17,618 nt of DNA. It comes from Bacteroidota bacterium. Lineage in GTDB: Bacteria; Bacteroidota; Bacteroidia; Chitinophagales; Chitinophagaceae. The DNA lies in contig JAFAAT010000198.1 in assembly GCA_023426425.1 (NCBI GenBank), forward strand, positions 1 to 17,618. The letters run 5' to 3'. A program made the position numbers and the translations under genes. The notes beneath the pieces were generated by a model that saw nothing but the letters and a program-made list of their open reading frames with translations, was not told where the DNA came from and did not search any database. Numbering within the stretch: the stretch's first letter is position 1; every line of letters begins with the position of its first letter. Below, piece after piece: positions 1 to 7,166 of the stretch.

Positions 1-348
1 CAACTAGCCTTTGAACCTGAAAAGGACACAAAACGCGAACTCATCCCAAAATTGCCCTACAAATTCTACTATCGCTTCAAGGACGATACTGGAAAAACCA
101 GGCGGCTCATGATCGAAGATTGGGAAATTGGCGCTCTCTATTGGAATTGCCTGCGAGCAGCAGAGGGCAATGAAACTGTCGCCCTGGCAAAAGTCCGCGA
201 AAAATACGAGGGTGATTTCCTAAAGAATAAAGATCTCTATCTATTCTTAGGCACAACCAAGGAATGGCATATGCGCCGATCAAAAAATCCATTCGTAATC
301 ATTGGCGTATTTTACCCTAAGAAGGAAACACAAGGTTCCTTATTTTGA
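1..348 (+). CDS. C-terminal part of an unrecognised conserved-looking protein (5' truncated)
   Basis: The reading frame is open from the first base to the TGA at 346-348, so this is the 3' end of a gene starting outside the window (about 115 residues visible). An internal TTG at 52 could be mistaken for the start, but the frame upstream of it (reading QLAFEPEKDT) is also open and protein-like. The visible part is soluble, with no signal or membrane segment, and rich in aromatic and charged residues. It has a Trp/Tyr-rich stretch (IEDWEIGALYWNCL) and a C-terminal block reading DLYLFLGTT then NPFVIIGVFYP. I have the impression of a family common in Bacteroidota but cannot name it or assign a function. 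The next gene is on the opposite strand, so no operon partner is visible. Confidence 0.75.
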   Translation, partial: QLAFEPEKDTKRELIPKLPYKFYYRFKDDTGKTRRLMIEDWEIGALYWNCLRAAEGNETVALAKVREKYEGDFLKNKDLYLFLGTTKEWHMRRSKNPFVIIGVFYPKKETQGSLF

Positions 349-499
349 GAAGATGCTTTCAGTTGTATTATCATTCTACCGTTTAGGCATAGGTCAACGT
401 GCAATTTTGTCTAATTTGGAGGTTAACACTTATTGTTGCTATTAGGGTGTAAACTCAGAAGCTATTTCAACCTTTACCAGTCGACCAGCATCGAAAAAG

Positions 500-823
500 T
501 CACATGAGGTATCTTTTTGTAGGAAATACCTTAATGTTCGACAGATGTATGAATCTTTCGGTTGCGTTCACGCATTCCTTATAAATTACTCCTAGCAGCT
601 GGAGATCGGTACAGCTGTTAAGGTCAACACCCGACTGTGCCAAAATACGTGAGACGGCCTGGTCGGTTCTGCTATCCAGGAGAATAATCCACTGAGATAG
701 TTCTGGTTCGCTTAGCAGTATTCCTGCTTCGGGTAAGTAGTTGTAAAAACCTCTGAACTGTTGGATATGAATATCCGAAACCGCCCTTATCTCTTCAGTG
801 AGTTTACTAATAACAGCATTCAC
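500..823 (-). CDS. Small hypothetical protein, 107 aa
   Basis: ATG at 823-821 and TGA at 502-500. The product is predicted to be soluble and mostly helical, without signal peptide or membrane helix. The helices look amphipathic (for example the stretch around TEEIRAVSDIHIQQF), and two Cys lie in the C-terminal half. No known motif was recognised. The composition is protein-like and no competing frame covers the interval, which is the main reason for accepting it. It is convergent with the partial gene ending at 348 and on the same strand as the T9SS-cargo gene at 991-2595, but the 167-bp gap contains a hairpin (933-963) that would end the upstream transcript. It probably has its own promoter. 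A regulatory or immunity role cannot be excluded, but nothing in the sequence points to one. Confidence 0.55.
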   Translation of the reverse strand: MNAVISKLTEEIRAVSDIHIQQFRGFYNYLPEAGILLSEPELSQWIILLDSRTDQAVSRILAQSGVDLNSCTDLQLLGVIYKECVNATERFIHLSNIKVFPTKRYLM

Positions 824-932
824 GTTGAAATAATTCTACGCCTTGAAGTTAACAGGAGTTTTCCACAGGAGGCATCAAAGAGCAGAATGGTATGTATTTG
901 AAAACGATAGTCTGAATGTAAATGGCACAGAG

Positions 933-963
933 GAGCCGCCTCACAAAAAGTATGAGACGGCTC
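933..963 (-). terminator. Hairpin ending the T9SS-cargo transcript
   Basis: Arms GAGCCGCCTCA (933-943) and TGAGACGGCTC (953-963) enclose a 9-nt loop. The single non-Watson-Crick position (939/957) is a C-A mismatch in plus-strand RNA but a G-U wobble in minus-strand RNA. The stem is therefore fully paired only in the transcript of the minus-strand gene that stops at 991, 28 nt upstream. There is no strong U-tract, so termination may be only partly intrinsic. Confidence 0.6.
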
Positions 964-990
964 TTCAGTGAAAGTGAATACAAGTACAAC

Positions 991-2595
991 TTACCTGACG
1001 ATGAAGTTCAGGTGCTGTGTTTGTGTTGGGGTTTGGAAGCGAAGGATATAAACACCGGTCCTGAGGGTTGATGCGTCGAAACCAGCTCGCTGTTGGCCTT
1101 TAGCAAGCCTCAGTTTCTGCGAATGCAGGACACGACCATCAATGTTATCCAGGATGGACAGCGTGGCCATGCCTTCTTCACTGGAGATGAAGCTAAGGGT
1201 AGTATGACCAGAAGTTGGATTAGGAGCAAGCTCCATAATTAACATGTTTCCTGTTGATTCTTTCATCAAGAGTTCTTCACAATATGCTGCAACCTGCGGC
1301 GCAAAATTGGCCCAGTCGTCAGTCCAGTCGACACCACCAAAGGCGCCGCGGAACTCAACTTCGTCATCAAAGTAGGGATCGGAAAGATCACCGGATAGAA
1401 AATCCGGGGCGCCTAACGTGCTTGAGCTTAGAGCAAAATCTCTATCGGCAGTAGTACCACAGATACTCATGTTGTCATAACCAAGTGTGGTGGCCGGGGA
1501 AAGTTCATTACCTGTTTCAGAGCAAGGATCTGAGCCCTCCAGCCAATCGAACATAGATGAAGAACATCCATTTAACCAGGAGCCTGCATGTGCATAATCA
1601 CTATTGCCGTTATCATGAAATGAATTGAATGAAAAATTCAAGTCGTCGTTTGCTGTGTGTGCAATACTACCGGCATCATTCAGGAATAAGCCATATTCCT
1701 TCCAGTTGGCCAACACACTGTTGTACATCGCTCCGGCTGCGTTTTCGTCAAAACGAACCGCATCAAGGAAGTCAGCGCTTAAAGAAGCATTGCTACAGAA
1801 GGAAGGGCCCAGCAATGTCATGTTACTCACCACCGGCCGTGTTAAAGGCGTAGCACTGGTGCCTGTTTCATCATTGGTAAGATAGAAGCCATTTGATCCT
1901 GTGGACACGTGTGCGTTCACATCCTGGCGGAAGCCAAGCAGGAACTGCATGTTTCCTGTGTAGCCATAGGTGGCAAAGAAATCATGCTCTTTGGCATTGT
2001 AGGAAACCAGGTTCGACACATCTACCTTTCCGCCGTAGAAGTTGAATGCGGAGCGGTCCGTATGTGTCACCTGTACATGGTGGACCTCTGTTGCATCGCC
2101 TACTCCAACGAGGTTCAATCCGTAAGTGCTGTAGTGAAGCTGCACATATTTAAACACGCCAGAGTTGTCACTATTCACTGAACCTCCTGCTTCGATGGTG
2201 CAGGCACGCTCGAGTTCTATTTCGTCATTGGTCCTGTTGTTCTCTGCCTTGCCTGCAATGTAGATACCTTCCCAGTCGCCATAGTCGCGGCTGTTGACCG
2301 GCTGGGCAGAGGTGAAGATAATGGGTAGCTGATCAGTGCCGTTTGCAAGTATGTCTGCATCTCTTTCGATGTAGAGTGCACTGCCCGGATTTCCGAAGAT
2401 CACTGTGCCAGGCGCTGTGGTGAGCGTATAGCCTGCGCTTACTGTGTAGCAACCCGAAAGCTCATAGCAGTTTTCGGCTTCCAGAGTTTTGTTGGCGCTA
2501 AGTGTGCCGCTGAGTGTTTCGCAATCGCAGGCCTGTGCCGCCGCGAAATTATTGAAGGCAAATAGTATCATGCCTATTGCTATCGTATTTTTCAT
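991..2595 (-). CDS. Secreted T9SS-sorted protein with predicted beta-helix-like body, 534 aa
   Basis: A Sec signal peptide (about residues 1-20: basic start, hydrophobic core, AAAQ cleavage region) is followed by a Cys-containing segment (ACDCETL). Next comes a long body rich in Asn, Gly, Thr and Val with regularly spaced short strands (pattern like GTVIFGNPGSALYIE, ILANGTDQLPIIF, GVFKYVQLHY). This is the look of a right-handed parallel beta-helix, as in polysaccharide-binding or adhesin-like surface proteins. The last 80 or so residues (about 455-534) form a T9SS type A sorting domain: APNPTSG, then GRVLHSQKL, then GVYILRF, ending in a short strand and Arg. The protein should cross the outer membrane through the type IX machinery and be surface-anchored or released. 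No catalytic residues were recognised. It is transcribed divergently from the signalling operon at 2932, with a 336-bp gap. Confidence 0.9.
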   Translation of the reverse strand: MKNTIAIGMILFAFNNFAAAQACDCETLSGTLSANKTLEAENCYELSGCYTVSAGYTLTTAPGTVIFGNPGSALYIERDADILANGTDQLPIIFTSAQPVNSRDYGDWEGIYIAGKAENNRTNDEIELERACTIEAGGSVNSDNSGVFKYVQLHYSTYGLNLVGVGDATEVHHVQVTHTDRSAFNFYGGKVDVSNLVSYNAKEHDFFATYGYTGNMQFLLGFRQDVNAHVSTGSNGFYLTNDETGTSATPLTRPVVSNMTLLGPSFCSNASLSADFLDAVRFDENAAGAMYNSVLANWKEYGLFLNDAGSIAHTANDDLNFSFNSFHDNGNSDYAHAGSWLNGCSSSMFDWLEGSDPCSETGNELSPATTLGYDNMSICGTTADRDFALSSSTLGAPDFLSGDLSDPYFDDEVEFRGAFGGVDWTDDWANFAPQVAAYCEELLMKESTGNMLIMELAPNPTSGHTTLSFISSEEGMATLSILDNIDGRVLHSQKLRLAKGQQRAGFDASTLRTGVYILRFQTPTQTQHLNFIVR

Positions 2596-2931
2596 TGCTT
2601 GGAATTTTTGTTAGAAATAATTGTTTGCTTATGTATTCCAGCAATGGCGCTAAGGAGGAACTGAGCGCCAGAGGTAATGGCTGGATTTGTATTCCGATGC
2701 GAGTCTTGCTGTGCGCATAAGAAGAGATTTGATGGTGAATGGAAACTGCAGCGTTGTGCTGCAAAGGAGCGCTCTGTTTCCAACGTAAAATTTGAAAGAA
2801 TTTCATTGAGGAAAAACGTGATATATAACACTGTTCCTTAACTCAAAAATGCAGGAATGAAAAACGTGTTAACTAACACTATTTATTTTTCGTTGAGCGT
2901 TTTATTTTTACATCTCAGCTATACACCTACT
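2596..2931. other. Divergent intergenic region (T9SS cargo / response regulator)
   Basis: The 336 bp between the divergent starts should hold promoters for both directions. Two overlapping minus-strand frames here (2549-2806 and 2592-2831) have low-complexity, non-protein-like translations and are not called. I could not find a clean copy of the Bacteroidota promoter (TTTG at -33, TAnnTTTG at -7) for either gene. The closest -7 match for the plus direction is TATTTTTC at 2884-2891, with no good -33. The only clear structure is the inverted repeat at 2645-2670. Confidence 0.5.
2645..2670. promoter_or_regulatory. 7-bp inverted repeat in the leader of the T9SS-cargo gene
   Basis: TGGCGCT (2645-2651) and AGCGCCA (2664-2670) are perfect inverted arms around a 12-nt spacer, 50-75 nt upstream of the ATG at 2595. 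It could be a hairpin in the mRNA leader or a protein-binding dyad. Nothing in the sequence decides between these. Confidence 0.3.
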
Positions 2932-3588
2932 ATGACCCGTTTGATTAACATAGTACTTGTGGACGATCTGATAGCTGTTAGCGAGAGTCTCGAGCTTTTG
3001 ATCAACAGCCTTGGCGGATTCAAGGTTGTCAGTAAGGTGAATTCCGGGACTGCTCTGTTAGAGCTATTAAAGCATCGTGAACTTCCGGACCTTGTACTAC
3101 TTGACGCAAGAATGCCCGGGATGGATGGTCTCGAGACGCTGGTAGAGGTAAGAAAGCACTGGCCGGAACTGAAAGTACTGGTGTTTACTTCCATGGACTC
3201 CGAAAGCCAGGCCGTCAGAATGTTCAGATCCGGAGCCAACGGCTACTTGTTGAGAAACTGTCACCCGGACGAATTAAGTCTGGCCATAAGATCCGTTCAT
3301 GAAGAAGGATTTTACTACAATGAAAAATACACTGCACAATTCGTCGGAAAGGTATTGTCAAATGAAATAAAGACGCCGAGGCTTACACCCAGGGAAATGA
3401 AGGTTGCGAAGCATATCTGGAAAGACCTGACAGATCAGGAACTAGCCACATTACTGGACATGCCATACAGAGCGGTAACCAGTGCAAAAATGGCATTGTA
3501 TGCGAAATTCTCAGTCCGGTCGAAAGCCTCCCTGGTAATGGCACTTATACAGGAGGGCATTATCCAGGATGGCATCCTGAGCACTTAA
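2932..3588 (+). CDS. Response regulator, NarL/FixJ family, REC + LuxR-type HTH, 218 aa
   Basis: The start was set at the ATG at 2932 (MTRLINIVLVDD), where the receiver domain begins. An in-frame ATG at 2857 would add 25 hydrophobic residues that do not fit a soluble DNA-binding regulator. The receiver domain (about 5-120) has the acidic pair D11/D12, the predicted phosphoacceptor D58 in LVLLDARMPGMDG, and T86. The usual conserved Lys after the fifth strand (GYLLK) is Arg here (R108, GYLLRN). The output domain (about 150-212) is a LuxR/GerE helix-turn-helix beginning LTPREMKVAKHI. The protein should bind DNA after phosphorylation. It is first in an operon with a lipoprotein, a seven-helix protein and, last, the HisKA_3 kinase at 4813, which is the likely partner. 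Its targets are unknown; autoregulation or the divergent T9SS gene are candidates. Confidence 0.9.
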   Translation: MTRLINIVLVDDLIAVSESLELLINSLGGFKVVSKVNSGTALLELLKHRELPDLVLLDARMPGMDGLETLVEVRKHWPELKVLVFTSMDSESQAVRMFRSGANGYLLRNCHPDELSLAIRSVHEEGFYYNEKYTAQFVGKVLSNEIKTPRLTPREMKVAKHIWKDLTDQELATLLDMPYRAVTSAKMALYAKFSVRSKASLVMALIQEGIIQDGILST

Positions 3589-3673
3589 GCAAAATCATTT
3601 TACTAAACGAAATAGATAAACCATGTTACGTTTATTTTCAGAACTGTCATCATCTCAGCAGCCAATCAGAAGG

Positions 3674-4159
3674 ATGAAGCTTTTGAACATTTTCATCTGT
3701 GGCTTATTTAGTTTAGGTTCCTGCCAATCTGAAGTAGGCACGGTTAACCAGAAGGATCCTGTGAATTCAACAGTACAGCTGAATGATGATGTCAATCTTA
3801 TTCCTGTAGACTCAGCCAACAAGATGATTGAAAGCTATCTTGTTAGTATAGACTATGCTGAGGATAGTTTGAACCTTCGCAGCTTGATCCTTGATGCGGA
3901 AACTCTGCGGGATTTCCTCGAGGATGAGGACATCAGTAAAGTAAAAATCATGTTTGCACACACGCTTGAATACATCAACGAGGGAAATCATGGTGTGCCG
4001 GCATCATACAATTCTGGTAAGCTCACGATGGTAATTGCAGGATATGACAGCAAGAACGACTATGTATATAATCCCGCAGGCGTGGCGATAAACAGGATGA
4101 TGGCTTGTCCGCCGAACTGTCCTGAATCAGGATCGGCCTCAAGTGATCTCCTTCAGTAG
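3674..4159 (+). CDS. Small predicted lipoprotein in the two-component operon, 161 aa
   Basis: The start was chosen at ATG 3674 (MKLLNIFICG) because it gives a lipoprotein signal peptide directly: basic n-region, hydrophobic core and lipobox LGSC, with the lipidated Cys at residue 17. The upstream in-frame ATG at 3623 would add 17 polar residues in front of the signal. The mature protein is acidic, starting with a flexible Ser/Asn/Asp stretch, then a compact domain with helices around SANKMIESYLVSIDY and KIMFAHTLEYINEG, and a C-terminal MACPPNCP motif. I recall similar proteins beside HisKA_3 kinases in Chitinophagaceae, but know no characterised member. It lies 85 bp after the regulator and 18 bp before the membrane protein, so an accessory periplasmic sensor role is a reasonable inference. 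Confidence 0.8.
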   Translation: MKLLNIFICGLFSLGSCQSEVGTVNQKDPVNSTVQLNDDVNLIPVDSANKMIESYLVSIDYAEDSLNLRSLILDAETLRDFLEDEDISKVKIMFAHTLEYINEGNHGVPASYNSGKLTMVIAGYDSKNDYVYNPAGVAINRMMACPPNCPESGSASSDLLQ

Positions 4160-4177
4160 AACCCAAGCTAAAACTGT

Positions 4178-4834
4178 ATGCATTTTATAAGTGCTATTTA
4201 TCTGCTTATGCTGACGTTCGCCTGTTTAGCGGGGTGTATAAACCGGAAACGGCTTGACGGGCCACAACGGCTTATCTGGGGGTGGATGTCACTTGTGTTG
4301 GGAACTGAACTTCTTGCCTTGCAATTCGCAGTGGCCGGTAAGGAGAATCATATGATATTCAGTTTTTACACCATTGTGGAGTGGCTGGTGTTTGTCCGGT
4401 ATTTCCGGGCATTGCATGAAATGCAGGGGGTACGAACGTGGCTGAAGTGGCTCTGAATAGTGGGTGCCTGCGTCGGTTTGATCTATCTAATTTTTGATGG
4501 AAGATTCACGAAAAACCTGTCGGTGTTATCTGCGGTGTCTACGCTGGCATTGATCGCACTATCGATCACCTTCCTGTACAAATTGTTCGGCGCGCCCCGT
4601 TATATACAGTATTATATCCACTTCTGGATCGTAGCCACACTTGGCTTGAGCTGGTGTGTAAGTTTTATGTACTGGCTTCGATTTGACTACTTTATGAGCG
4701 ACAACCATGAGGAAGCCAAAGGATTGCACATCGTGCTGGCAAGCACTTGCATAGCTACATTTTGTGTGGCAGCGTTCGGATTTATATTTAATCACCGTTT
4801 GAATCATAAACTATGCAGACAGACGATGTCGTAG
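4178..4834 (+). pseudogene. Seven-helix membrane protein gene interrupted by an in-frame TGA
   Basis: Two open frames, 4178-4456 (92 aa) and 4460-4834 (from a GTG, 124 aa), lie in the same frame, separated only by TGA 4454-4456 and ATA. Read through, they give a 218-residue membrane protein plus the stop position, with seven hydrophobic segments. Three lie before the stop (starting near MHFISAIYLLM, RLIWGWMSLVL and IFSFYTIVEWL) and four after it (near IVGACVGLIYLIF, LSVLSAVSTLALI, HFWIVATLGLSWC and IVLASTCIATF). The stop is codon 93, at the edge of helix 4. The full-length shape matches a family of about 220 residues that I recall beside HisKA_3 kinases in Bacteroidota. The simplest reading is a recent nonsense change (for example TGG or CGA to TGA) or a sequencing error. 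Two separately translated halves, by reinitiation at the GTG 4 bp on, are possible. The 3' end overlaps the kinase gene by 22 bp, suggesting translational coupling. Confidence 0.75.
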
Positions 4835-5661
4835 TCTTGGTTGCGGGGGCCGGTTTCGTGTGTGGAGTCTTGTTTCTTGTACTCATAATTTTTGTACTGA
4901 AGCACTGTCACATGATAATGGATGTAAAGTCCGATGCAGATCAGTATAGGCATTTGCTTACAAAGGCGGAGCTAAAAGCCGCACTCCAGAAACAAGAGCA
5001 TGAACATTCGCTTCTGGAAGCACGTGTCAGCGAACAGGAATTTGTGCTGGATCATATTTCGGGAGAGCTGCATGACAATTACAATGGTGCGCTTGGTGCT
5101 ATAAAGCTGACGATGGAAAAATTGCGCAAGACGATTGCGGAGGAAGAGAATAAAGTACTTCTTGATCAAGCCATAAGCCTGATGTACAGGGTGTCAGATG
5201 ATTTCTACTTCCTAAGCCGGAGCCTTAACCATTCTTCCGTCTGCAGTGAAGGCCTGATCAAGTCGGTACAGGAGTATCTGCAAAGAATAGAAAAAATCAA
5301 CGGAATTGATTGTGAACTGAAAATAACCGGAGACTACTGTATCCCGGCAACGAACAAGATACTTGTGTTCAGAATCATTCAGGAAGCTTTGCACAATATA
5401 GTGAAGCATGCCCAGGCAAAGCATATCTGGGTGAAGATTGATCTTGCAGACTACCTGCGAGTTGAGGTGCGCGACGATGGCAAAGGTATCACTGCAAACA
5501 AGTTGGAATCTCCGGGGCTCGGTATTAAGAGCATGCACAGACGTGCAAAGATGTTGAATGGCACCCTGGAAATTGAAGCAAGGCCGGGGGAAGGAAGCTT
5601 GGTTAAACTCGCCTTCTTTGTGGGAGACGAGGCGCTGGAATGGAATCCAGGACTGGCATGA
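4813..5661 (+). CDS. Sensor histidine kinase, HisKA_3 (NarL/LiaS-type), 282 aa
   Basis: The domain order is one N-terminal membrane helix (about 6-29), a cytoplasmic coiled-coil linker (about 40-80), a HisKA_3 dimerisation domain with predicted phosphorylated H87 in GELHDNYNGALGAIKL, and a HATPase_c domain (about 180-275). The ATPase part has the N-box EALHNIVKHAQ, the G1 box DDGKGI and the G2 box GLGIKSM. Only about five residues precede the membrane helix, so there is no periplasmic sensor domain. The signal probably comes from a partner, most plausibly the seven-helix protein whose gene overlaps this one by 22 bp, and/or the lipoprotein. This class normally phosphorylates NarL-type regulators, and one is encoded first in the same operon (2932-3588). 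The ATG at 4813 is the first usable start and puts the membrane helix at the very N-terminus. Confidence 0.9.
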   Translation: MQTDDVVVLVAGAGFVCGVLFLVLIIFVLKHCHMIMDVKSDADQYRHLLTKAELKAALQKQEHEHSLLEARVSEQEFVLDHISGELHDNYNGALGAIKLTMEKLRKTIAEEENKVLLDQAISLMYRVSDDFYFLSRSLNHSSVCSEGLIKSVQEYLQRIEKINGIDCELKITGDYCIPATNKILVFRIIQEALHNIVKHAQAKHIWVKIDLADYLRVEVRDDGKGITANKLESPGLGIKSMHRRAKMLNGTLEIEARPGEGSLVKLAFFVGDEALEWNPGLA

Positions 5662-5676
5662 CCGGGTCGTGAATAG

Positions 5677-5695
5677 TTGGAACAGGAAGTTCCGA
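5677..5695 (+). terminator. Weak hairpin after the kinase operon
   Basis: TTGGAAC (5677-5683) can pair with GTTCCGA (5689-5695), including one U-G pair, around an AGGAA loop. It starts 16 nt after the kinase stop. No U-run follows directly (CACAAAAACTTTT), so its efficiency is doubtful. Confidence 0.3.
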
Positions 5696-5906
5696 CACAA
5701 AAACTTTTAAAAAAGCAATATCTGCAAAATAAAATAGTATCAACGTTCGTTCTATTGAATAGACATTTACTCTGAATTATTACGACAAACTACTGGTGAG
5801 TACCAGGACCTTTTCTGGTGCTTTCATTGTAGACAAAGTTGAACGTTCTGTTCACATTGCCGTAAGAGCGTTGATGGTTTTCGTGAGAATTACTGGTGCT
5901 TACTTT

Positions 5907-6082
5907 GCCGAGATCCCGGGTTGATACGGCTTGGGCGTTATCTATAGGCCTGGGCCCGGGATGACGGCAGGTATTCACTCGGGCAGGCCCGCCCCCGATG
6001 GGTTCGGGCAGGCCAAACTGCCGAGATCCCGGGTTGATACGGGCTTGGTCGTTATCTATAGGCCTGGGCCCGGGATGACGGC
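5907..6082. repeat. Two copies of a 62/63-nt REP-like palindromic element
   Basis: Copy 1 is 5907-5968 and copy 2 is 6020-6082. They are nearly identical, differing only in the G-runs of the central region (ACGGCTTGGGCG versus ACGGGCTTGGTCG). Each copy has 14-nt inverted arms: GCCGAGATCCCGGG (5907-5920, 6020-6033) and CCCGGGATGACGGC (5955-5968, 6069-6082). The arms pair with two mismatches around a variable middle containing CTATAGGCCTGGG. The 51 bp between copies carry two CGGGCAGGC motifs. The same GGGTTCGGGCAGGC string recurs near 7083, so at least two repeat families are interleaved in this locus. Confidence 0.85.
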
Positions 6083-6129
6083 CGACTCAATAGCGTGTTT
6101 TTGTTTGATCCTTAAAAGCTAAAAGAAAA

Positions 6130-6849
6130 ATGTTGAGACCAAAAAATCTAAGCAGACGTCTTTTCACCGACAGGGTGAAGCTGGAAAAGATTCTGATCGA
6201 TGAAACCGAAGAGGTATTGCTGGAAGCGCAGATTTATGATTACCAGAAACAGAAGTTCCTGCATGCTGAAGTGACCATGCGTTTCGAGGTTTTCAAAGAC
6301 ATTCTGACCGAAGTGGACGACCAGGGGGCCAAACTCCTGGACCGCGTTACCGACTGCATCGTGTGCCTGCAACGGGAGGAGATTAAGGAGATTGATGTCA
6401 GAGAAGTGTACCAGGAAACTTTGGAACTAAACCATGGCGTGTTCTGCTTCGAAAGATACACGTATGAAGGCCTCCGAAATGCCCTAAGAAAGGCGGAAAT
6501 GAAATTCGACCTCGGCCTGTTATACCACAACGAATATTGTAAATACGATTCGAAGATTGGCAGAAGTGATGACGGTAGCTGCTACACCATGTTTGCCTTC
6601 ATTCCTTCCAAACCTCCTGTGACGGTATGCAGGCTTGTGGAACTGTTTGCAAGGCGGTACAGGACGCTGGCCGCTATAGCCTATCAAATCTATGATCTGT
6701 TGCTAAGGCATGAGTACTACCTGGTGCTGAGGGAAGCCAGGTGGACGTTCAAGCAAGCAAGAAACTTTACGGGCTTGAAGGATAATAATTCCTACGCGAT
6801 AGTGGCGAGGATTTACAATACTTTTTCCAGGAACAAGAAGGTGGCGTAG
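6130..6849 (+). CDS. Protein of unknown function, 239 aa
   Basis: The ATG at 6130 follows the A-rich stretch AAAAGAAAA, typical of Bacteroidota starts. The product is predicted soluble and rich in helices and charge, with no signal peptide or membrane helix. It has about seven Cys, Tyr-rich segments (FERYTYEGL, LLRHEYYLVL) and a basic C-terminus (ARIYNTFSRNKKVA). The composition and codon pattern look like a real gene, and no longer frame competes. I do not recognise the family. It stands alone between two repeat clusters (5907-6082 and 6938-7294), and the next plus-strand gene, at 7396, is also an uncommon protein. The basic C-terminus could suit nucleic-acid binding, but there is no motif for it. 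Confidence 0.8.
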   Translation: MLRPKNLSRRLFTDRVKLEKILIDETEEVLLEAQIYDYQKQKFLHAEVTMRFEVFKDILTEVDDQGAKLLDRVTDCIVCLQREEIKEIDVREVYQETLELNHGVFCFERYTYEGLRNALRKAEMKFDLGLLYHNEYCKYDSKIGRSDDGSCYTMFAFIPSKPPVTVCRLVELFARRYRTLAAIAYQIYDLLLRHEYYLVLREARWTFKQARNFTGLKDNNSYAIVARIYNTFSRNKKVA

Positions 6850-6937
6850 TAATGGGCAAAAGCGAAGGCTAAGGCCAGGTTTCGGGAGTCAGGTTGGCGT
6901 TAGAAGGGCAGACGGCTAATGCGATTGCGAAGGCTTG

Positions 6938-7060
6938 AGGGACAAGAGGGCTAAGGCTTGTGGGACGAGTGGGACAAGAGGGACGAGGGACAAGGGACGA
7001 GTGCGACGAGTGGGACGAGTGCGACGAGGGACAAGGGACGAGAGTGACGTGGGGGACGGA
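6938..7060. repeat. Degenerate tandem repeat of GGACRAG-type units
   Basis: A run of 7- and 9-nt units (GGGACAAG, TGGGACGAG, TGCGACGAG, GGACAAG) occurs almost without interruption. All bases on this strand are strongly purine-biased (G and A). Long open frames across it (6916-7110 minus, 6935-7273 plus, 6960-7211 plus) are products of the low-complexity composition and have Arg/Gly/Asp-biased translations, so none is called. Confidence 0.85.
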
Positions 7061-7083
7061 CCTCCCCCCGCCCCCCTATCCCG

Positions 7084-7148
7084 GGGTTCGGGCAGGCGGC
7101 CTGCGGCCACCCCTGCCTACCGGCAGGCAGGCCTCCTTAACAAGGAGG
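7084..7148. repeat. GC-rich palindromic cluster between two tandem repeats
   Basis: After GGGTTCGGGCAGGC (shared with about 6000-6013) come two hairpin-capable elements. One is CCTGCC-TACC-GGCAGG (7112-7127), followed by a further CAG. The other is CCTCCTT-AAC-AAGGAGG (7132-7148), a perfect 7-bp stem with a 3-nt loop. No gene for them to terminate lies directly upstream, so they look like repeat-family palindromes. Confidence 0.7.
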
Positions 7149-7166
7149 GGAGACGAGTGCGACGAG

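Larger units (their letters stand above)
5662..6129. other. Gene-free interval before the unknown 239-aa gene
   Basis: The first half (to about 5905) is AT-rich. It contains a short hairpin-capable CTGGT-GAGT-ACCAG and repeated ACTGGTG motifs but no ORF worth calling. The second half is much more GC-rich and holds the repeat pair at 5907-6082. The frame 5931-6122 is a translation of those repeats and is not a gene. Confidence 0.6.

Noticed and set aside
2549..2831. Minus-strand ORFs of 85 and 79 aa overlapping the T9SS gene start
   Set aside because: They overlap each other in different frames, have mixed His/Ser/Gln-rich composition and lie in the divergent promoter region.
2857..2931. N-terminal membrane extension of the response regulator
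   Set aside because: The 25 extra residues from the ATG at 2857 are hydrophobic and precede a complete receiver domain. They are better explained as AT-rich leader DNA.
4454..4456. Selenocysteine or programmed readthrough at the TGA
   Set aside because: The residue falls at a membrane-helix edge with no redox motif, no convincing SECIS-like hairpin follows, and the UGA-A context is not notably leaky. A nonsense mutation or sequencing error is simpler.
5931..6122. ORF of 63 aa containing a repeated peptide
   Set aside because: It is simply the translation of the two palindromic DNA repeats at 5907-6082; the repeats are not in register as a protein family.
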